A stretch of 64,000 nucleotides of DNA from Lepidurus packardi (GCA_023053545.1 JAKZAN010000003.1:653501-717500), one strand, 5' to 3'; positions 42,460 to 54,372 are shown, counted from the first letter of the stretch. Made by a program: numbers and translations. Notes: generated by a model not told the origin, from the sequence alone.

Positions 42460-43397
42460 AGCTTTTGGGCTCTTTCCCACACATACACTGCGAGCTGCGT
42501 GTTTTTTCTTGCTGAGAAGGCGCTATGCGGCAAACACTCTTTTGCCCCTCACAGGGTTATTGCGACACGCCTTGAAACGAGGCTGATTGTACGCTCGAAA
42601 TCCAGCTAGACGAGTCGCCTAGCGACCTGCTTGGAAATCTGTCTTCTGAATAAAATAAAAAAGGCTACTTGCCTGCCGTGAAACGGCGAAAAGAGGGTGT
42701 GGGGAAGCGGTGTATCAAAAACGGGTTCCTGAGAGCTTTTTGTCTTCCGAGGAATCGTCAGTTTCGAGTCACTTTGCTCCGGCGGAAAGCCATCGCCGCG
42801 AGAATGCGCTACCGCGACGAAAGCAAGCCCTTCGGGAAGAGGAACAAAGAGTCGGAGAGCCGTGGAGACGGGAAGCCCCGGAGTCGAGGACCAAAAATGA
42901 TGAACGAGAGGAAAGCGGTCGAGATTTTTCTTTTTCGACGGTCTTACAAAATTCCCTTGAAGAACCCTACCGTGTCACACGTGTGGGGGGACGCAGGACT
43001 GATTTTTTTTTTAAGGCTGAAGATAGAGGGAAGCTTTTTGAGCCACCAGTACTACGCATCTATTTTTGAGATTGTCCTCTGGGTTCCCTCTTTGCTGGTC
43101 ACTTTCCGGCTTGGGTGGCCTAAAACCTTTTCGAGGTCGGCTTCGCTTGGTCGTGGGAGAGGGACCCTCTCTCTGAAAAAAAGAGAGCAAGCGTTTTACG
43201 TCTGGACAGTCAAAACTCAAACGGGTGATGATGGACGAGATTCGGCTTGTGTTGGGTTCTGGGACCCGTTCTCCGTTTAGGTTTGTCACGAGTTGTTGCC
43301 GAACCTGTTGGGAGGGGGAGAACTCCCCCCGAAAATGGATTAGGAACGGTTCAATGATGGCTTAACCCTAGTTTGTGTCTCCCAGTCTCGAAGAATA

Positions 43398-43991
43398 GAT
43401 TCTCTTTGACAAGGGCAGAAATGGCTGGAAACGAATGAAAGAATGGAGAACCGAAAGTCATCGGCACAGTTTATAGTCGCTTTGGAGGCCAGGGGCCTGG
43501 TTTTGTTTTGCCTTGCTTCTTGGCTCTAGAACAGAAACAAAGGATGGTGAGGTTAATTTTCTCCCGAAGAAAGTTCCGTGGCTTGTATCGGTGGGGTCAA
43601 GCCGGTTGGTGTAACGACTGGGGCGAAGCAGGGTAGAGAGTAGCTGGGCGCCAGAAATGGTTTCCAGTTTGCTCGTCATCTACCCTACTGAAACCTAGAA
43701 GTTGGACTGCCCGGTTTGGCGATTCCAAAATCTGGCTAGTTGCGGGGCTGACGCGGGATGGAGGTCTGGCCGAACCGTTTGATGTTGCTGGGTTTAAGCA
43801 AAGTGCGGGGAAAAAATAAAGACCGGGACCCTGAGCCTTGAAAGTGAACTTTGAGCGGTAGCGACTGCCCCATAAGTTGTACCTGAAATTCGTTCTCCAG
43901 ACCGATTCCCTTACCAATCAAAGTGAGCCTAACTTCCCCATTTTTGTCTCGAGGGTTGGGCTTGGCCTAATCACTCACATGTACAAGACAG
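43398..43991 (+). repeat. 595-bp spacer direct repeat, copy 2
   Basis: Matches copy 1 with a few substitutions and 1-2 base gaps. Its right end coincides with the start of the R2C fragment. Confidence 0.9.
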
Positions 43992-45627
43992 CTCTCGTCA
44001 GCTCTAGTCAGTGTCAAAAGGCTTTTTTGCCTGTTGATGGCTGTGGGGAAAATATTTTCTAAGAAAAATAGTAAATCAGTGGCGATGGCAGTTCTGGATG
44101 TGAAAAAGGCGTTTGATAGTGTTTCGCATCACTCCATCCTTAGAGCCCTCAACGAGACCAAGTGTCCTGTCAGTTTAATTAACTTCGTCAGGAATAGTTA
44201 TGATGGATGCACTACAAAATTTACTTGTGGGAGTACTTCCTTTCCGGACTCGGTACGCATGAACCGAGGTGTGAAAGAGGGGGATCCTTTATCGCCTGTG
44301 CTCTTTAATTTGATCATTGACAGTGCAATTAGGAAGTTACCTGACTCTATTGGCTATTCAATTAGTGACGACTTAAAGATTAATTGCCTGGCTTACGCTG
44401 ATGACCTTATTTTGGTAGCCTCAAGTCGTGCTGGTCTGAAGACCCTACTAAATATTGTTGCTGGGCATGTCTCGCTACGCGGGTTGGATTTGAATGCTGC
44501 TAAATGTCATGGTCTGTCCGTTATCGCAAGTGGTAAGGCGAAAACTACTTATGTTAGTTCTGCGGATTCCCTAGATCTTGACGGTCAACTTATCAGGAAT
44601 CTGGGAGTGCTGGACACGTGGACCTATCTTGGGATTCCATTTTCCCATCTGGGTCGAGCTGAGAAAGTTTCTCCTGATATGACCAACTTACTCAGCAAAC
44701 TTCAGAAAGCCCCCTCAAACTACAGCAGATGTTATATGCCGTACGTAACTTTATAATCCCTAGAGCACTCATTCCCTAGAGGCCCTCATTCTATCGAAGA
44801 CTAACCTAAAAGAATTAAACACGCTTGATAAAGCAGTTCGAGCTTTTATATGTACCTTGCTTTACTTACCTAAAGATACACCACTGGGTTTTTTAAATTC
44901 CCCTATTAAGTCCGGAGGACTTGGGAATACGTGTTTTAGAACATCTGTCCTTAAGTGCCAACTACAGAGAATAGCCCAAATGCATAGTTCCTGTGATGAA
45001 GTTATACAGGCAGTGGCGGAATCTGATATCTTCGTTGATGAAGATGCTAAGTTGCGGAACTTTATTAGGATTAACGGCAATGTGCTCGATACGACTGAGA
45101 GTATTAAGAATCATTGGGCTCAACGTCTTCACTCTTCGGTCCATGGCAAGACTTTGGCCTACATGGATTATTTCCCTCAGGGTAATCTCTGGATGTCAAA
45201 AGACAAAGTGAGTCAGCGCTCTTACGTCTTTGCTGACTGTGTCAAGTTACGCATTAATGCCATCCCAACTCATGTCCGTGTTTCTCGTGGTCGTCCTAAT
45301 AAAGAAGTAAGTTTTAGTTCCCAGAGAATGCCAGTGCTTGAATCCCTGAACCACATCACGCAAGTGTGTCCGCGAACTCATGGCTCGCGAATCCAGCGAC
45401 ATGATAGGATAGCCAAGTTCCTTTTTAAAAACCTGAATTGCCCACATCGCACGGTTCTGCATGAACCACACTTGAAGACGGCTAATGGTCTATGGACGCC
45501 TGACATTATCATTTATGATGATAGCCATTTGGTGGTTCTCGATGTCCAGGTGGTTTCCGATCTAGTGCTGGCTGCCAAAACTAGCCAAGGCTTACAACAC
45601 TTGTTAGACATAACAACAATTCTATAA
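43992..45627 (+). pseudogene. R2-clade element R2C, 5'-truncated
   Basis: Begins inside the RT with SQCQKAFLPVDGCGENIF, then VLDVKKAFDSVSHHS, RGVKEGDPLSPVLFN (Glu for the usual Gln), and the intact active site YADD (44394-44405). A frameshift near 44060 and an imperfect 17-bp tandem duplication near 44760-44791 (CTAGAGCACTCATTC/CTAGAGGCCCTCATTC) disturb the frame. From 44857: thumb and linker (PIKSGGLG), then the C-terminal knuckle HITQVCPRTHGSRIQRHD, and the start of the restriction-like endonuclease, TPDIIIYDDSHLVVLDVQVV. The domain is cut short at the repeat tail. This is the most complete C-terminal half in the window and proves the R2-clade assignment. Confidence 0.87.
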
Positions 45628-45775
45628 CAATAATATAACAACAATATATAATAACAATTCTATAACAACAATATATAATAACAATTCTATAACAACAATA
45701 AAATATAATAACAATTCTATAACAACAATAATTCTATAACAATTCCATAACAATAACAACAACAACAATTCAAGC
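45605..45775 (+). repeat. (AACAAT/ATAACAATTCT)n tail after R2C
   Basis: About 170 bases of AACAACAATATATAATAACA-type units. It could be the element's own 3' tail or a later microsatellite; Gypsy2 sequence follows at once. Confidence 0.8.
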
Positions 45776-46733
45776 GGGATGGCGAGTATCGGTTCTGCGT
45801 GGACTTCCGTAAAGTAAACGCCGTGACGAAGAAAGACAGTTATCCTTTGCCGAGGATAGACGACCTGTTGTCCGCAGTATGTGCAGCATCCTGGTTCACC
45901 AGCTTAGATCAACTTTCAAGATATTGGCATGTTCCCGTAGAAGCTGGGTCGAGAGAAATCAGCGCCTTTACCACTGGAGAGAAATCACCGCCTTTACCGT
46001 GGTTTCATCCTAACCACCTATGCGTGTAAGAAGGGCTAGGGAGCGGTGTTGACGCAGCGAGACGACGATGGACAAGAGTATGCAGTTTCATATGCCTCGG
46101 GCTTGTGGAAGCCGGCTGAGCGTAACTTTACTACGACGGAGCAGGAGTTGTTAGCGCTGTTGAGTGGAGTGGAAAAGTATAGGCATTATTTGTTGGGGAG
46201 ACCGTTCGATGTGGTGACGGATCACCAGGCCTTGAAATATTGGAAGACATTGGGAGGGCGTTCTCCTGCGGTTATCCCGATGGGTGGCATGGCTGGGGCA
46301 ATATAGTTTTACCATTCAACATAGACCGGGTGTGGAGATTCAGCACGCCGATGCCCTTTCAAAAAAATGCAGGAATGTGGTGACACTTCCGGGAGACATC
46401 AAGGTCGCGACGCAAGAATCCAAAGAGTTCCAATGGTTCGTACGTTATTTGGGAGCCCAGGACCGATAGGCGATGGAGTCTCTTGTACTGTGTTCGGAGG
46501 AGTTGGCCTTTTACGTGGGTGAAGTCAAGAAGTATTCGGTTCCGAATGGAGTCATTTATCGAAGTACGCCAGGGATACGAGGTGGAGTTCCTCAGAAGCT
46601 AGTACCAGTGTCGTTGCGTCCAGATGTGTTGAGACTGGCTCACAACGTTCCGACTGTGGGACATCTGGGGGTGCGAAAGACGTTGAGCAGGGTTACTCCA
46701 TTTTACTACTGGTATGGACTGAAGAAGAATGTG
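45776..46733 (+). pseudogene. Gypsy2 pol, first part (RT scrap, RNase H, integrase finger start)
   Basis: Frame 1: YRFCVDFRKVNAVTKKDSYP and SLDQLSRYWHVPVE (RT). The rest of the RT, including the YxDD site, is deleted. From 46046: SYASGLWKPAERNFTTTEQE and VVTDHQALKYWK (RNase H). After a frameshift near 46290: FTIQHRPGVEIQHADALSKK. Then from 46473 the integrase N-terminus with HNVPTVGHLGVRKTLSRV and YYWYGLKKNV. Exactly after that codon BEL2 begins; the finger resumes at 53080. Confidence 0.88.
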
Positions 46734-46958
46734 TGTAACGGAATGAAGGAACAGCGTTGTGGTCTTGTGCAGGAAAAACGTTGCACGTGTATTGCTCACA
46801 GGAAACTCGGTTACAACCATACGAGACTTTGACATTGACTTGACTGCCGCTCAGGTACACCAGAACTCCCCTTCGCGAGCACGTGCAGCCGGGGGCGATC
46901 TAGGGCCCGTCGCACAATCATATTCCTTCTTTCGTATTCTCCTGTTCCATCCGGAACA
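46734..46958 (-). repeat. 3' LTR of BEL2
   Basis: 225 bp; differs from its partner at CACAATCAT/CACAACCAT, TTCTTTCG/TTCATTCG and GTTCCAT/GTTACAT. Confidence 0.9.
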
Positions 46959-47172
46959 CCCCCGCCCCCGTTACTGGACCCAGTAACTATTCCTGGATGG
47001 CCGCTACCAACAGGCATAACTTCGCGGCTGGGCGCACGGCTTCGCCGTTCCTCGTACGCACCAGTGCCGTACGAGTGAGACCGTCCTGTCCGGGAAAAAT
47101 CCGTACAATTCTGCCTAGGGGCCAGTGGTTTCGAGGGTCGTTGACATCCATTACTAGCACGATGTCGTTGGG

Positions 47173-48675
47173 TTACAGGTTTCGCCTAGGTACCAGCCAC
47201 TTTCTTCGTTCAATTAGGGATGGCACATACTCCCTTAACCATCTCTTCCAAAACTCGTTGATGAGGGCTTGAGATGCCCTCCATCTCTTTCGCATGCTGA
47301 CTTCGCCGAATTCGGGGACGTCTAACGGGATGCTGGTGTTGGCACGGCCGAGCAAAAAATGGTTCGGTATCAGAGGCTCTGGCTCGTGTGGGTCAGCACT
47401 CACATGGGTTAGTGGTCTCCCATTCAGTAATGCTTCGACCCCTGCCATTGCGGTGACCAGGACTTCATCCGTTAGGGCTCGGCCGTTGAGGATTTTCTTC
47501 AGGGCACTCTTTGCTGACCGCACCAGTCGTTCCCATACGCCGACGAAATGGGGGGCCGCCGGTGGTGAGAAGTGCCACTCGATGAGGTCCTCTGCCATTG
47601 CCGAAGCGATCTTGCCTTCGTTCCAATTCTTAACGGCCTCCCGCAGCTCCCGCTCTCCTGCAACCAGATTTGTGCCATTGTCGGAATACACGACTTTCGG
47701 CCTTCCACGCCGATCGCAGAAGCGTTGAAAAGCCATTAGGAATGATTCTGCGTCGAGGGAATGAGCGACTTCGATGTGCACGGCCCGAGTAACAAGACAC
47801 GTAAAGAGACATCCGTATCTCTTCACGGATCTCCGGAATACCGTAACATTCCAAGGGCCGAAGTAGTCCACTCCCGTGTTGGTGAACGGAGGGGCGTTCG
47901 CCTGCAGACGGTGTTGAGGGAGCGGGGCCATGAGCGGGATTGCCGGTTGTGCGGTGTCTTTTCGGCAGCGGGGACACTTAGTAACATAATTACGCACCGC
48001 TTGTCGGCCCCTCAGTATCCAATACTGCTGGTGCAGCTCGTGAAGTGTCCTGTCACTGGAGGCATGGTATAGCCTCTCGTGCGCTCCTCCAATGATCAAG
48101 CGGGTAATTTCGACATCTGGCGAGAGAATAATGGGGTTCTTCATGGCGGTATCCACCGCTGCATTCTCTATGCGCCCACGACTTCGTAAAATACCGCAGT
48201 CGTCCAGGTACGGGTTAAGCTTGGCCAAACGTGAATTGGGCGCGATGGGTTCGGCTTTCTTGAGCTGTTTAATTTCTTTAGCAAATACAGCGTGTTGCCC
48301 CATCCTTACGCACGCTGCCAAGGCCTTTGCCAGCTCCACCGCCGTCAATCTCGCTAATTTTCCACCTCGTGGTGCACGGGGTGCGTGGTGAGGATTGGGG
48401 TCTCCATTTCCGTTGGCACTGTGGGATGTCTTCAACCTATCGTAGAATCGCAAGATGAGCGCGATGATGCGCAGGGCTGCCGTCAGTGATGACTTCCCCT
48501 TTAGGAACTGGCCCACAGCACATTCTTCCCCTCTCACAGATATGGCGCCAATCCATGACTCGGCGACCATTTCTGCGTCATCTTCGGGTTCTGCGACCAA
48601 CTTCCTGGGCGGCCAGTTTTCTTCCGCCTCGCTGAGAAATGTGGGCCCGTGGAACCAGTTTTCGCTATCCCACAC
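47173..48675 (-). pseudogene. BEL2 integrase segment
   Basis: 500-residue open frame beginning in the RNase H-integrase linker (DSENWFHGPTFLSEAEENWP). Integrase finger HERLYHASSDRTLHELHQQY...CPRCRKDT. Core with Asp in TGVDYFGPW, Asp in YSDNGTNLV and Glu in FVGVWERLV, all catalytic residues present. Then LLNGRPLTHVSADP and the start of the C-terminal domain. The stop at 47173 is followed by more C-terminal coding sequence in another frame, so the end is frameshifted. Confidence 0.88.
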
Positions 48676-48819
48676 GTCGGCGGTGACACCCCGGCTACAC
48701 TGGTCGGCTGGGTTGACCTTACCCGGGACATGGCGCCACTGCTGCGCCCTTGTTGTTTCGAGTATCTCTCCGACGCGATTCCCGACAAACGAGTGGAAAC
48801 GCCTCTTCCGGCTGCATAT

Positions 48820-50910
48820 CTACTGCAGGGTAGTTTGCGAGTCCGTCCAAAAGATCGCTTCGTGAATCGATATTCCTAGGCTTTGGCAGATGGTCTTAGC
48901 CAAGCGGACGCCGATGACTGCTCCAGACAGTTCGAGCCGGGGTATGGTCCGGTGTTTTATGGGTGAAACTCGAGACATACTCATGGCGAACTTCCTTTGC
49001 CATCCGTTACCCATCTGAAGGCGCAGGTAGGCAACTGCTCCATATCCCTGCTCCGACGCGTCGGTAAAGACGTGGAGCTGAGCAGGTAGTTGCTGGGGGT
49101 CGGTCTGTATGCACCGCGGGTTCTTCAGGCCTTCGATAGATGACAGGCTTAGACACCATTCCTGCCATGTCGTCAGGAGCTCAGGTGGTGGTTCTTCATT
49201 CCACTCAGTGCCGTGGCGCCACAGAGTTTGAAGGAGGATCTTGGCAAAGAGGACGACGGGCGCGAGGAACCCCAGCGGGTCGTATATCTTAGCGATCTCG
49301 CTCAAGATTTCCCGCTTCAGCCTCGCCTCGGTCCCGATCTCCGGTCGGAACGAGAACACGTCTTCTTGGCTACTCCACCAGAGTCCCAATATCCGTTCGC
49401 TCGGTAGAGGGTCGCGAGCTAGATCCATCGTGCCATCCAACCATTCTGACTTTGGGATCTTTTCCATGACTGATCGTGACGTTGAGATCCATTTAGTAAG
49501 GCGGAATCCCCGTCTAGCGAGAAGCTCAGTCATTTCCAAGGAGATTCTTTCCGCTTCTTCGACAGTTGCACAGGAATCAAGGAAATTGTCCACGTATACG
49601 TTCGTGAACACTCTTTCCGCGGCTTCTGGATGTTCCTGCCGATGGTCTTCGGCCGTACGTTGTAGAGCATTGATCCAGGTCGTTGGCGAAGAAAAGGCAC
49701 CAAAGACATGAACCATCATCTGGTACGTCGCAGGTGCTTCGGTCGACCCATGTGACCTCCACAGGAAACGGAGCGCAGACTGGTCAGACTCGCGGACCCG
49801 TACCTGATGGTACATTTTCTCTACATCGGCGGCAACTGCGACCTGCTGCAATCTGAACTTGAGTAATATGTCGACTAGGTTGGTCGACAGGTCCGGACCC
49901 TTTAGCAAGGCGTCGTTGAGGCTTGTCCCTTGATGGCGCGCCGACGCGTCAAAAACCACGCGGACCTTTCCGGGCTTGTGAGGACTCACGACTGCATGGT
50001 GCGGTAAATACCAAACTTTGCCCACCTCTGCGTTCCGTGGCTCCTCCACAACCCTCGCAAATCCGTACTTCACATATTCGCCTATGATCTCTTCGTATCT
50101 TTCGGCCAGCCTCGGATCTTTGGCCAGACGGCGCTCCAATTGTAAGAAGCGGTGCAAGGCATGACCGTAATTGTTGGGCAGGTTGGGCTTGTCCTGCTTC
50201 CACAGCAGCCCTGTTTCGTAGCGGTTGCCGACTTTGCGAGTCGTCTCTTCGAGAAGGCGTACCGCTCGCTGATCGTCGGCCGACTGTGGCGCTGGCGCAG
50301 TGATTCCTAGAAGGTCGGTGTCCCACAAGGTCTTCACCAAATCGTTCGGCTCGTCGAGCACCTCGTATGCGCTTATCGTCATGGCCGAATTTTGGATCGA
50401 GCTCGCTCCTTGAATCTGGGCGGGGCCGAACAGGGTCCAACCGAAAGGAGTTAACACAGCTGCCAGCATCGAGGCTCCTTTCGCGGGATTCACAATTGCC
50501 AATTGTTCATGAGCGTAGATTGTCGCATCCGTTCCCAAAAGGAGGGTAATGGACTCCGGAACATCTGACGGAAGCGGTAAATCCTTAAGGTGGTCATACT
50601 GCTCAGGTAACTTCTTTAGGTTGAGTCGTCTGTCGGCTCCGGTTAGGCGCGGTACCACCAAGGTCCTTTCCATCTGGGATGTAAACGTTCCGTCGACGGA
50701 CGAGATAGTGTAGTTTACTGCCTTGCTGTGAATGACCGGATCTTGTCCGTGAAATGTGCGAGGACGAATCCGAATGTTCGGGCCTTTCAGTCGTAGCTTA
50801 CGGGCAGCGTCGCTTCGAATGAGTGACCGGTCACTTCCCGGATCCAACAGGGTGTGCGTGTAGAGCGTACGAGTTCCGTTACGTATGCATACCGGAACGA
50901 CGGGCAGCAA
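48820..50910 (-). pseudogene. BEL2 protease, reverse transcriptase and RNase H segment
   Basis: 696-residue open frame. Protease site LLDPGSDRSLI near residue 21 (Pro in place of Ser in DSGS). RT with RVVFDASARHQGTSLNDAL, AADVEKMYHQV and the YVDN active site. RNase H start LHVFTDASEQGYGAVAYL and the FWTDSQTTLQ block, where the frame ends. The next part of RNase H is in another frame. A frameshift also separates it from gag near 50900, beside a small (ACATCGTAG)n repeat. Confidence 0.9.
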
Positions 50911-51986
50911 CGATAGTAACAGACATCGTAGACATCGTAGACAACAGACATCGTAGTAACGTGGTGTTGAGTCGCGTTCACGCTGGGTTCGCCCGACCGT
51001 TCTTGAGCAGAGACATGTGTCTTATTTGTGGATCCGTGTAGCAACTGATGATGCTTCCGTTCACATCCATCCACGTCGCATTTCGTTTTTCGGCGGCATT
51101 CTCTGCTTCGATGGTTCCGTCCCAAACAAGAAAAACAGAGTCCGCTGTCCTTTACCAGGGATAAACGCTTGTCGGGGCTTAGGGCTTTAAAGGTATTGCA
51201 TGTTTTCAGTAGGTGACCAGGTTCCGTGCACGCTTGGCACCCTTGCTCTATCTCTCCTTGCCGGATATTGTGCACGCGTGGTTGCAGGGCGTTGATCTGA
51301 TGCGATTTTTGCCCGCTGCTGGCTGGTTTCACGGCTTGTTCGGTAACACGCACCACCTTTCTGCTCATTACGAGCTCTTCAAGGAAGATGTCGAAATGGA
51401 CCAGATTCAGGATTTCCGGTTGGGCCTTCCATACCCGCTTGCCCCATTTGTCTCGGAAACGCTCCGGAAGCTTATCCACAAGCTGCGAGAGAGTACCACC
51501 AGAGTCCAACTCACTCGTGAAGTTGTACTCCACCAACGTCGAAACAGTCTCGTGTACTTCGCCGGCGAACCTTCTCAAAACCGCGTTGTCTTCCTTTCGC
51601 ATTGGCTCAATGGCTAATAACGCGTCGGTGTAGGCACGCGCAACCAAAAACGGATGCCCATATTTACGATGCAATTCCTCTAGTGCTCTCCGATAGAGGG
51701 CGGGGCGGCACAGCGTACCAGCGATGGATTTTCGTACTTCATCCGTCAGTAGCTCTTTCAGGTAGGTCAATTTGATTGCGTCCGACCAGCGCATGGAATC
51801 AATCATTGCGCGAAAGGAGGATATAAACATGGGCCAATTCTTTGGGTCCCCGTCGAACTTCGTTATGTCTAACTTCGGTGCGGCATGTGACCTGGGAATC
51901 TCCAACGCGCTGCTCGTCCTCTTCGTAGATCCAGCGGTCGTCATCGGTTGTGGCTGTGACCCTGCATCGACGTGGAACTGCTGCAT
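50787..51986 (-). pseudogene. BEL2 gag, capsid-like and zinc-knuckle part
   Basis: 399-residue frame with PKLDITKFDGDPKNWPMFIS (DUF1759 start), LKELLTDEVRKSIAGTL, and the Cys/His knuckles CQACTEPGHLLKTC, CFSCLGRNHRSREC and CDVDGCERKHHQLLH. Its last ~45 residues are out of frame relative to the protease that follows. Confidence 0.88.
50923..50960. repeat. Short (ACATCGTAG)n repeat in BEL2
   Basis: Three to four copies of a 9-base unit at the gag-protease boundary, at the point where the frame is lost. Confidence 0.75.
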
Positions 51987-52849
51987 TTGCGTTGCTAGGA
52001 CCGGGATGTTGGGCCGTAGGGCGAGTGACGTAAGGCCTAGCTAACGGTTGCGTTCGCCTCAGTGAGTCTTCCACTTTCACCCTCGCTTCTAACGCTCGTC
52101 TTTCGTCCCTCTCTCGCTGAAGCAACGACACCAGGCATTCCTGACCCTCTTCCAAACGCTCCACCATCGTCCCCAGCACGCGTTGCTCTTCTAGCTGGGC
52201 CTTCAGCTTCTCGATTTGCGCGTCTCTACGTAGTAAATAAACGCTTAAGCCCTCCAGGTCTACATCCTTACGTTGCGCGTCACTCGGTGGGATTTCGTTG
52301 CTCTGCTGGTAAACTTTCACGGTTTCAGCTGCACCACGATCCAGCGCGGACTCGATACCTCGGGACTGTTGACTTGCCATTTAGGCTGCCACGGTTTGCT
52401 CTTTCGCTAATGTATTCCTCTGTAGCTGCGGGGCATCTTGGTCCTCGAGGCTTTCCAGAGAATTCATACTTGAGCATGACGCGATTGAGGATACTCTTGC
52501 AGCCAGGTGTTCATCTAGTTCCCTTTTGCAAGCCATGTGCTCTTCGCGGAACTTCTGCGCCCATCCATCTTGATTCTGGCCTGATGTGCTTTGATAATTT
52601 TCGTTCAAAGCGAGGCCGTTCTCGAAGTGCTCTGGCAATCGGGCTCGTAAGCCTTTCAAAATTGTCCGTCGATCGCGGAGCCTAATTGCACCACGAATAC
52701 GGTTCACCTGACGAGTGTGTTGAGACTTTTCATGCGTTCTCAACGCTTTGACCGCTTCGGGGCTCAACGCTTCCTCGGTCTCTTCATCCACGCTATATGT
52801 AAAGGAGTCGTCGCCATGGCCGACACTCCCGGGTTTCGGCACCAAAATT
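51799..52849 (-). pseudogene. BEL2 gag N-terminal part
   Basis: One minus-strand frame from the primer site to 51799, interrupted by a single TAA immediately before an in-frame ATG (52378-52383, TAAATG). It is helical and charged (LSVYLLRRDAQIEKLKAQLEE, coiled coil about 52240-52070). It continues in a different frame as the DUF1759 part. Confidence 0.75.
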
Positions 52850-53074
52850 TGTAACGGAATGAAGGAACAGCGTTGTGGTCTTGTGCAGGAAAAACGTTGC
52901 ACGTGTATTGCTCACAGGAAACTCGGTTACAACCATACGAGACTTTGACATTGACTTGACTGCCGCTCAGGTACACCAGAACTCCCCTTCGCGAGCACGT
53001 GCAGCCGGGGGCGATCTAGGGCCCGTCGCACAACCATATTCCTTCATTCGTATTCTCCTGTTACATCCGGAACA
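52850..53074 (-). repeat. 5' LTR of BEL2
   Basis: 225 bp, TGTAACGG...GGAACA. Confidence 0.9.
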
Positions 53075-53079
53075 ACGTG

Positions 53080-54372
53080 CGTGAGTATTGCCGAATATGT
53101 TTGGATTGAATGAAGGTGAAGCACGATACACGACCTAACCGTCAGAGGATGGGGACTATACCGGTGTTGGGGTAGCCTTTTGCCCAGATATCGATGGATG
53201 TTATTTCGGTGACGCGTAGCGAGCTAGGAACCCGCTCTGTGTTAGTGGTGTCAGACTTATTTACTAAATGGGTGGAGGTCTACCCGATACAAGACCAGTC
53301 GACTGAGACGATTACTAAGTGTTTGATAGAGTTTGTGTGTCGATATGGAATCCCAAAGACAATTTTGACGGATCAAGGACGGAACTTTGAGTCCGGGTTA
53401 GTTCGTCTTTTGTGTGAGCGTTTGGGTATCAGAAAGCTGAGGACAACACCCTATCATCCTGAAACCAACGGACAGACGGACCGGTTTAACCGGACTCTTT
53501 GCCAGATGTTGACACAATATGTGGCGAAGTCGCAAACCGATTGGGATCGTTTTTTGGACGTGGTCGTGATGGCGTACCGGTCCGCAGCTCATGCAACCAC
53601 GGGAATTAGTCCCTACGAGCTAGTATTTGGAACGGTGGCGCGTACTCCGATCGTCAGTGAACTGCAAGCGGACGAGGAGTGGGAGGCCCTAGCGGTGCAG
53701 TCGTCCTACGGGACCTACGTGGCGGAGTTAGATGAAAAGTTATCGAGTCGTATCAGCGGTGATCGAGCAGGTGATCGTATCAGCATCGGTGATCGGTGAT
53801 CGTATTAGCAGGTGATCGAGTCGTATCAGCGGGAAGTAGTCGAGCGGGTGGAGCCCCGTGGTACTTGGAAGGTGGGAGACTGTGTGCTGTTGAAAGTACA
53901 CCACATGACGAAAGGTCTGATGGCGAAGCTAGCCGAGCGGGCGGAGGGACCTTACGAGGTCGTAGGGGTCCATGGTCCTGACTACGTCATCAAGAAGGAA
54001 CGAACTAGGCGGCGGGTGCACGGGTCTAACCTAAGGCGCATCCCGGATGGGTTTCATGGCGTGTTAAAGGAAGGAGCCGGACCGGATAGTAGTGATACAG
54101 TACGGGTTGAGACAGGCGAGGTAGAGCGGTTCAACGTGGGGGAGTCTATACCAGATGTGGGGACGGTGGTTCCAGCAGAAGAAGACGAGACGAAGGAAAA
54201 CGAAACGGAAGAAGAAGAACTGGAGGAATTAGAACCAGAAGCGCAAGTAGAAGGAGCCTTGGAGCGGGTTTCGGAGGTAGTAGTCCCGGCTGAGGTGGGG
54301 GAAGCGGAGGACGAAGAAAGACGATTTTTGGAGCGGGAATATATCAGCACGCGTGGGAGACGAAGACCCTAA
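53080..54372 (+). pseudogene. Gypsy2 pol, second part (integrase core and C-terminus)
   Basis: Continues the finger as REYCRIC, then a decayed stretch, then from 53194 a long frame with MDVISVTRSELGTRSVLVV (Asp), ILTDQGRNFESGL (Asp) and HPETNGQTDRFNRT. In the last motif the catalytic Glu position reads Asp. A GGTGATCG-type repeat at 53757-53822 shifts the frame. The C-terminus resumes at 53812 with WKVGDCVLLKVHHMTKGL and HGSNLRRI, and ends in a very acidic tail of about 80 residues. Confidence 0.88.
53757..53822 (+). repeat. GTGATCG/GTATCAGC minirepeat in Gypsy2 integrase
   Basis: Several copies of GGTGATCG and CGTATCAGC within 66 bases; one reading frame ends in it and the other begins in it. 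Confidence 0.7.

Larger units (their letters stand above)
40298..43991 (+). other. rDNA intergenic spacer
   Basis: Follows 28S directly. Its reading frames are incidental. It holds several repeat families listed separately. The next 18S gene is not reached: the spacer ends at an R2-clade fragment. Confidence 0.8.
46734..53074 (-). mobile_element. BEL/Pao retrotransposon BEL2, LTR to LTR, inside Gypsy2
   Basis: 225-bp LTRs at 46734-46958 and 52850-53074, both TGTAACGG...GGAACA, with about three differences. The target duplication is ATGTG (46729-46733) against ACGTG (53075-53079). Removing the element and one target copy restores the Gypsy2 frame KKNV-REYCRIC. Minus-strand primer site TTTGGTGCCGAAACCCGGGA, the classic BEL type, is next to the right LTR. 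The polypurine tract AACGGGGGCGGGGG is next to the left one. Confidence 0.93.

Noticed and set aside
41190-43280. Several open frames of 100-200 codons in the spacer
   Set aside because: They overlap repeats in all frames, have no recognisable domains and lie between 28S and an R2 fragment; GC-rich spacer gives long chance frames.
45605-45775. Telomere-like or centromeric repeat
   Set aside because: Unit length and sequence vary (AACAAT, ATAACAATTCT) and it sits at the end of R2C; a retroelement tail or microsatellite explains it.
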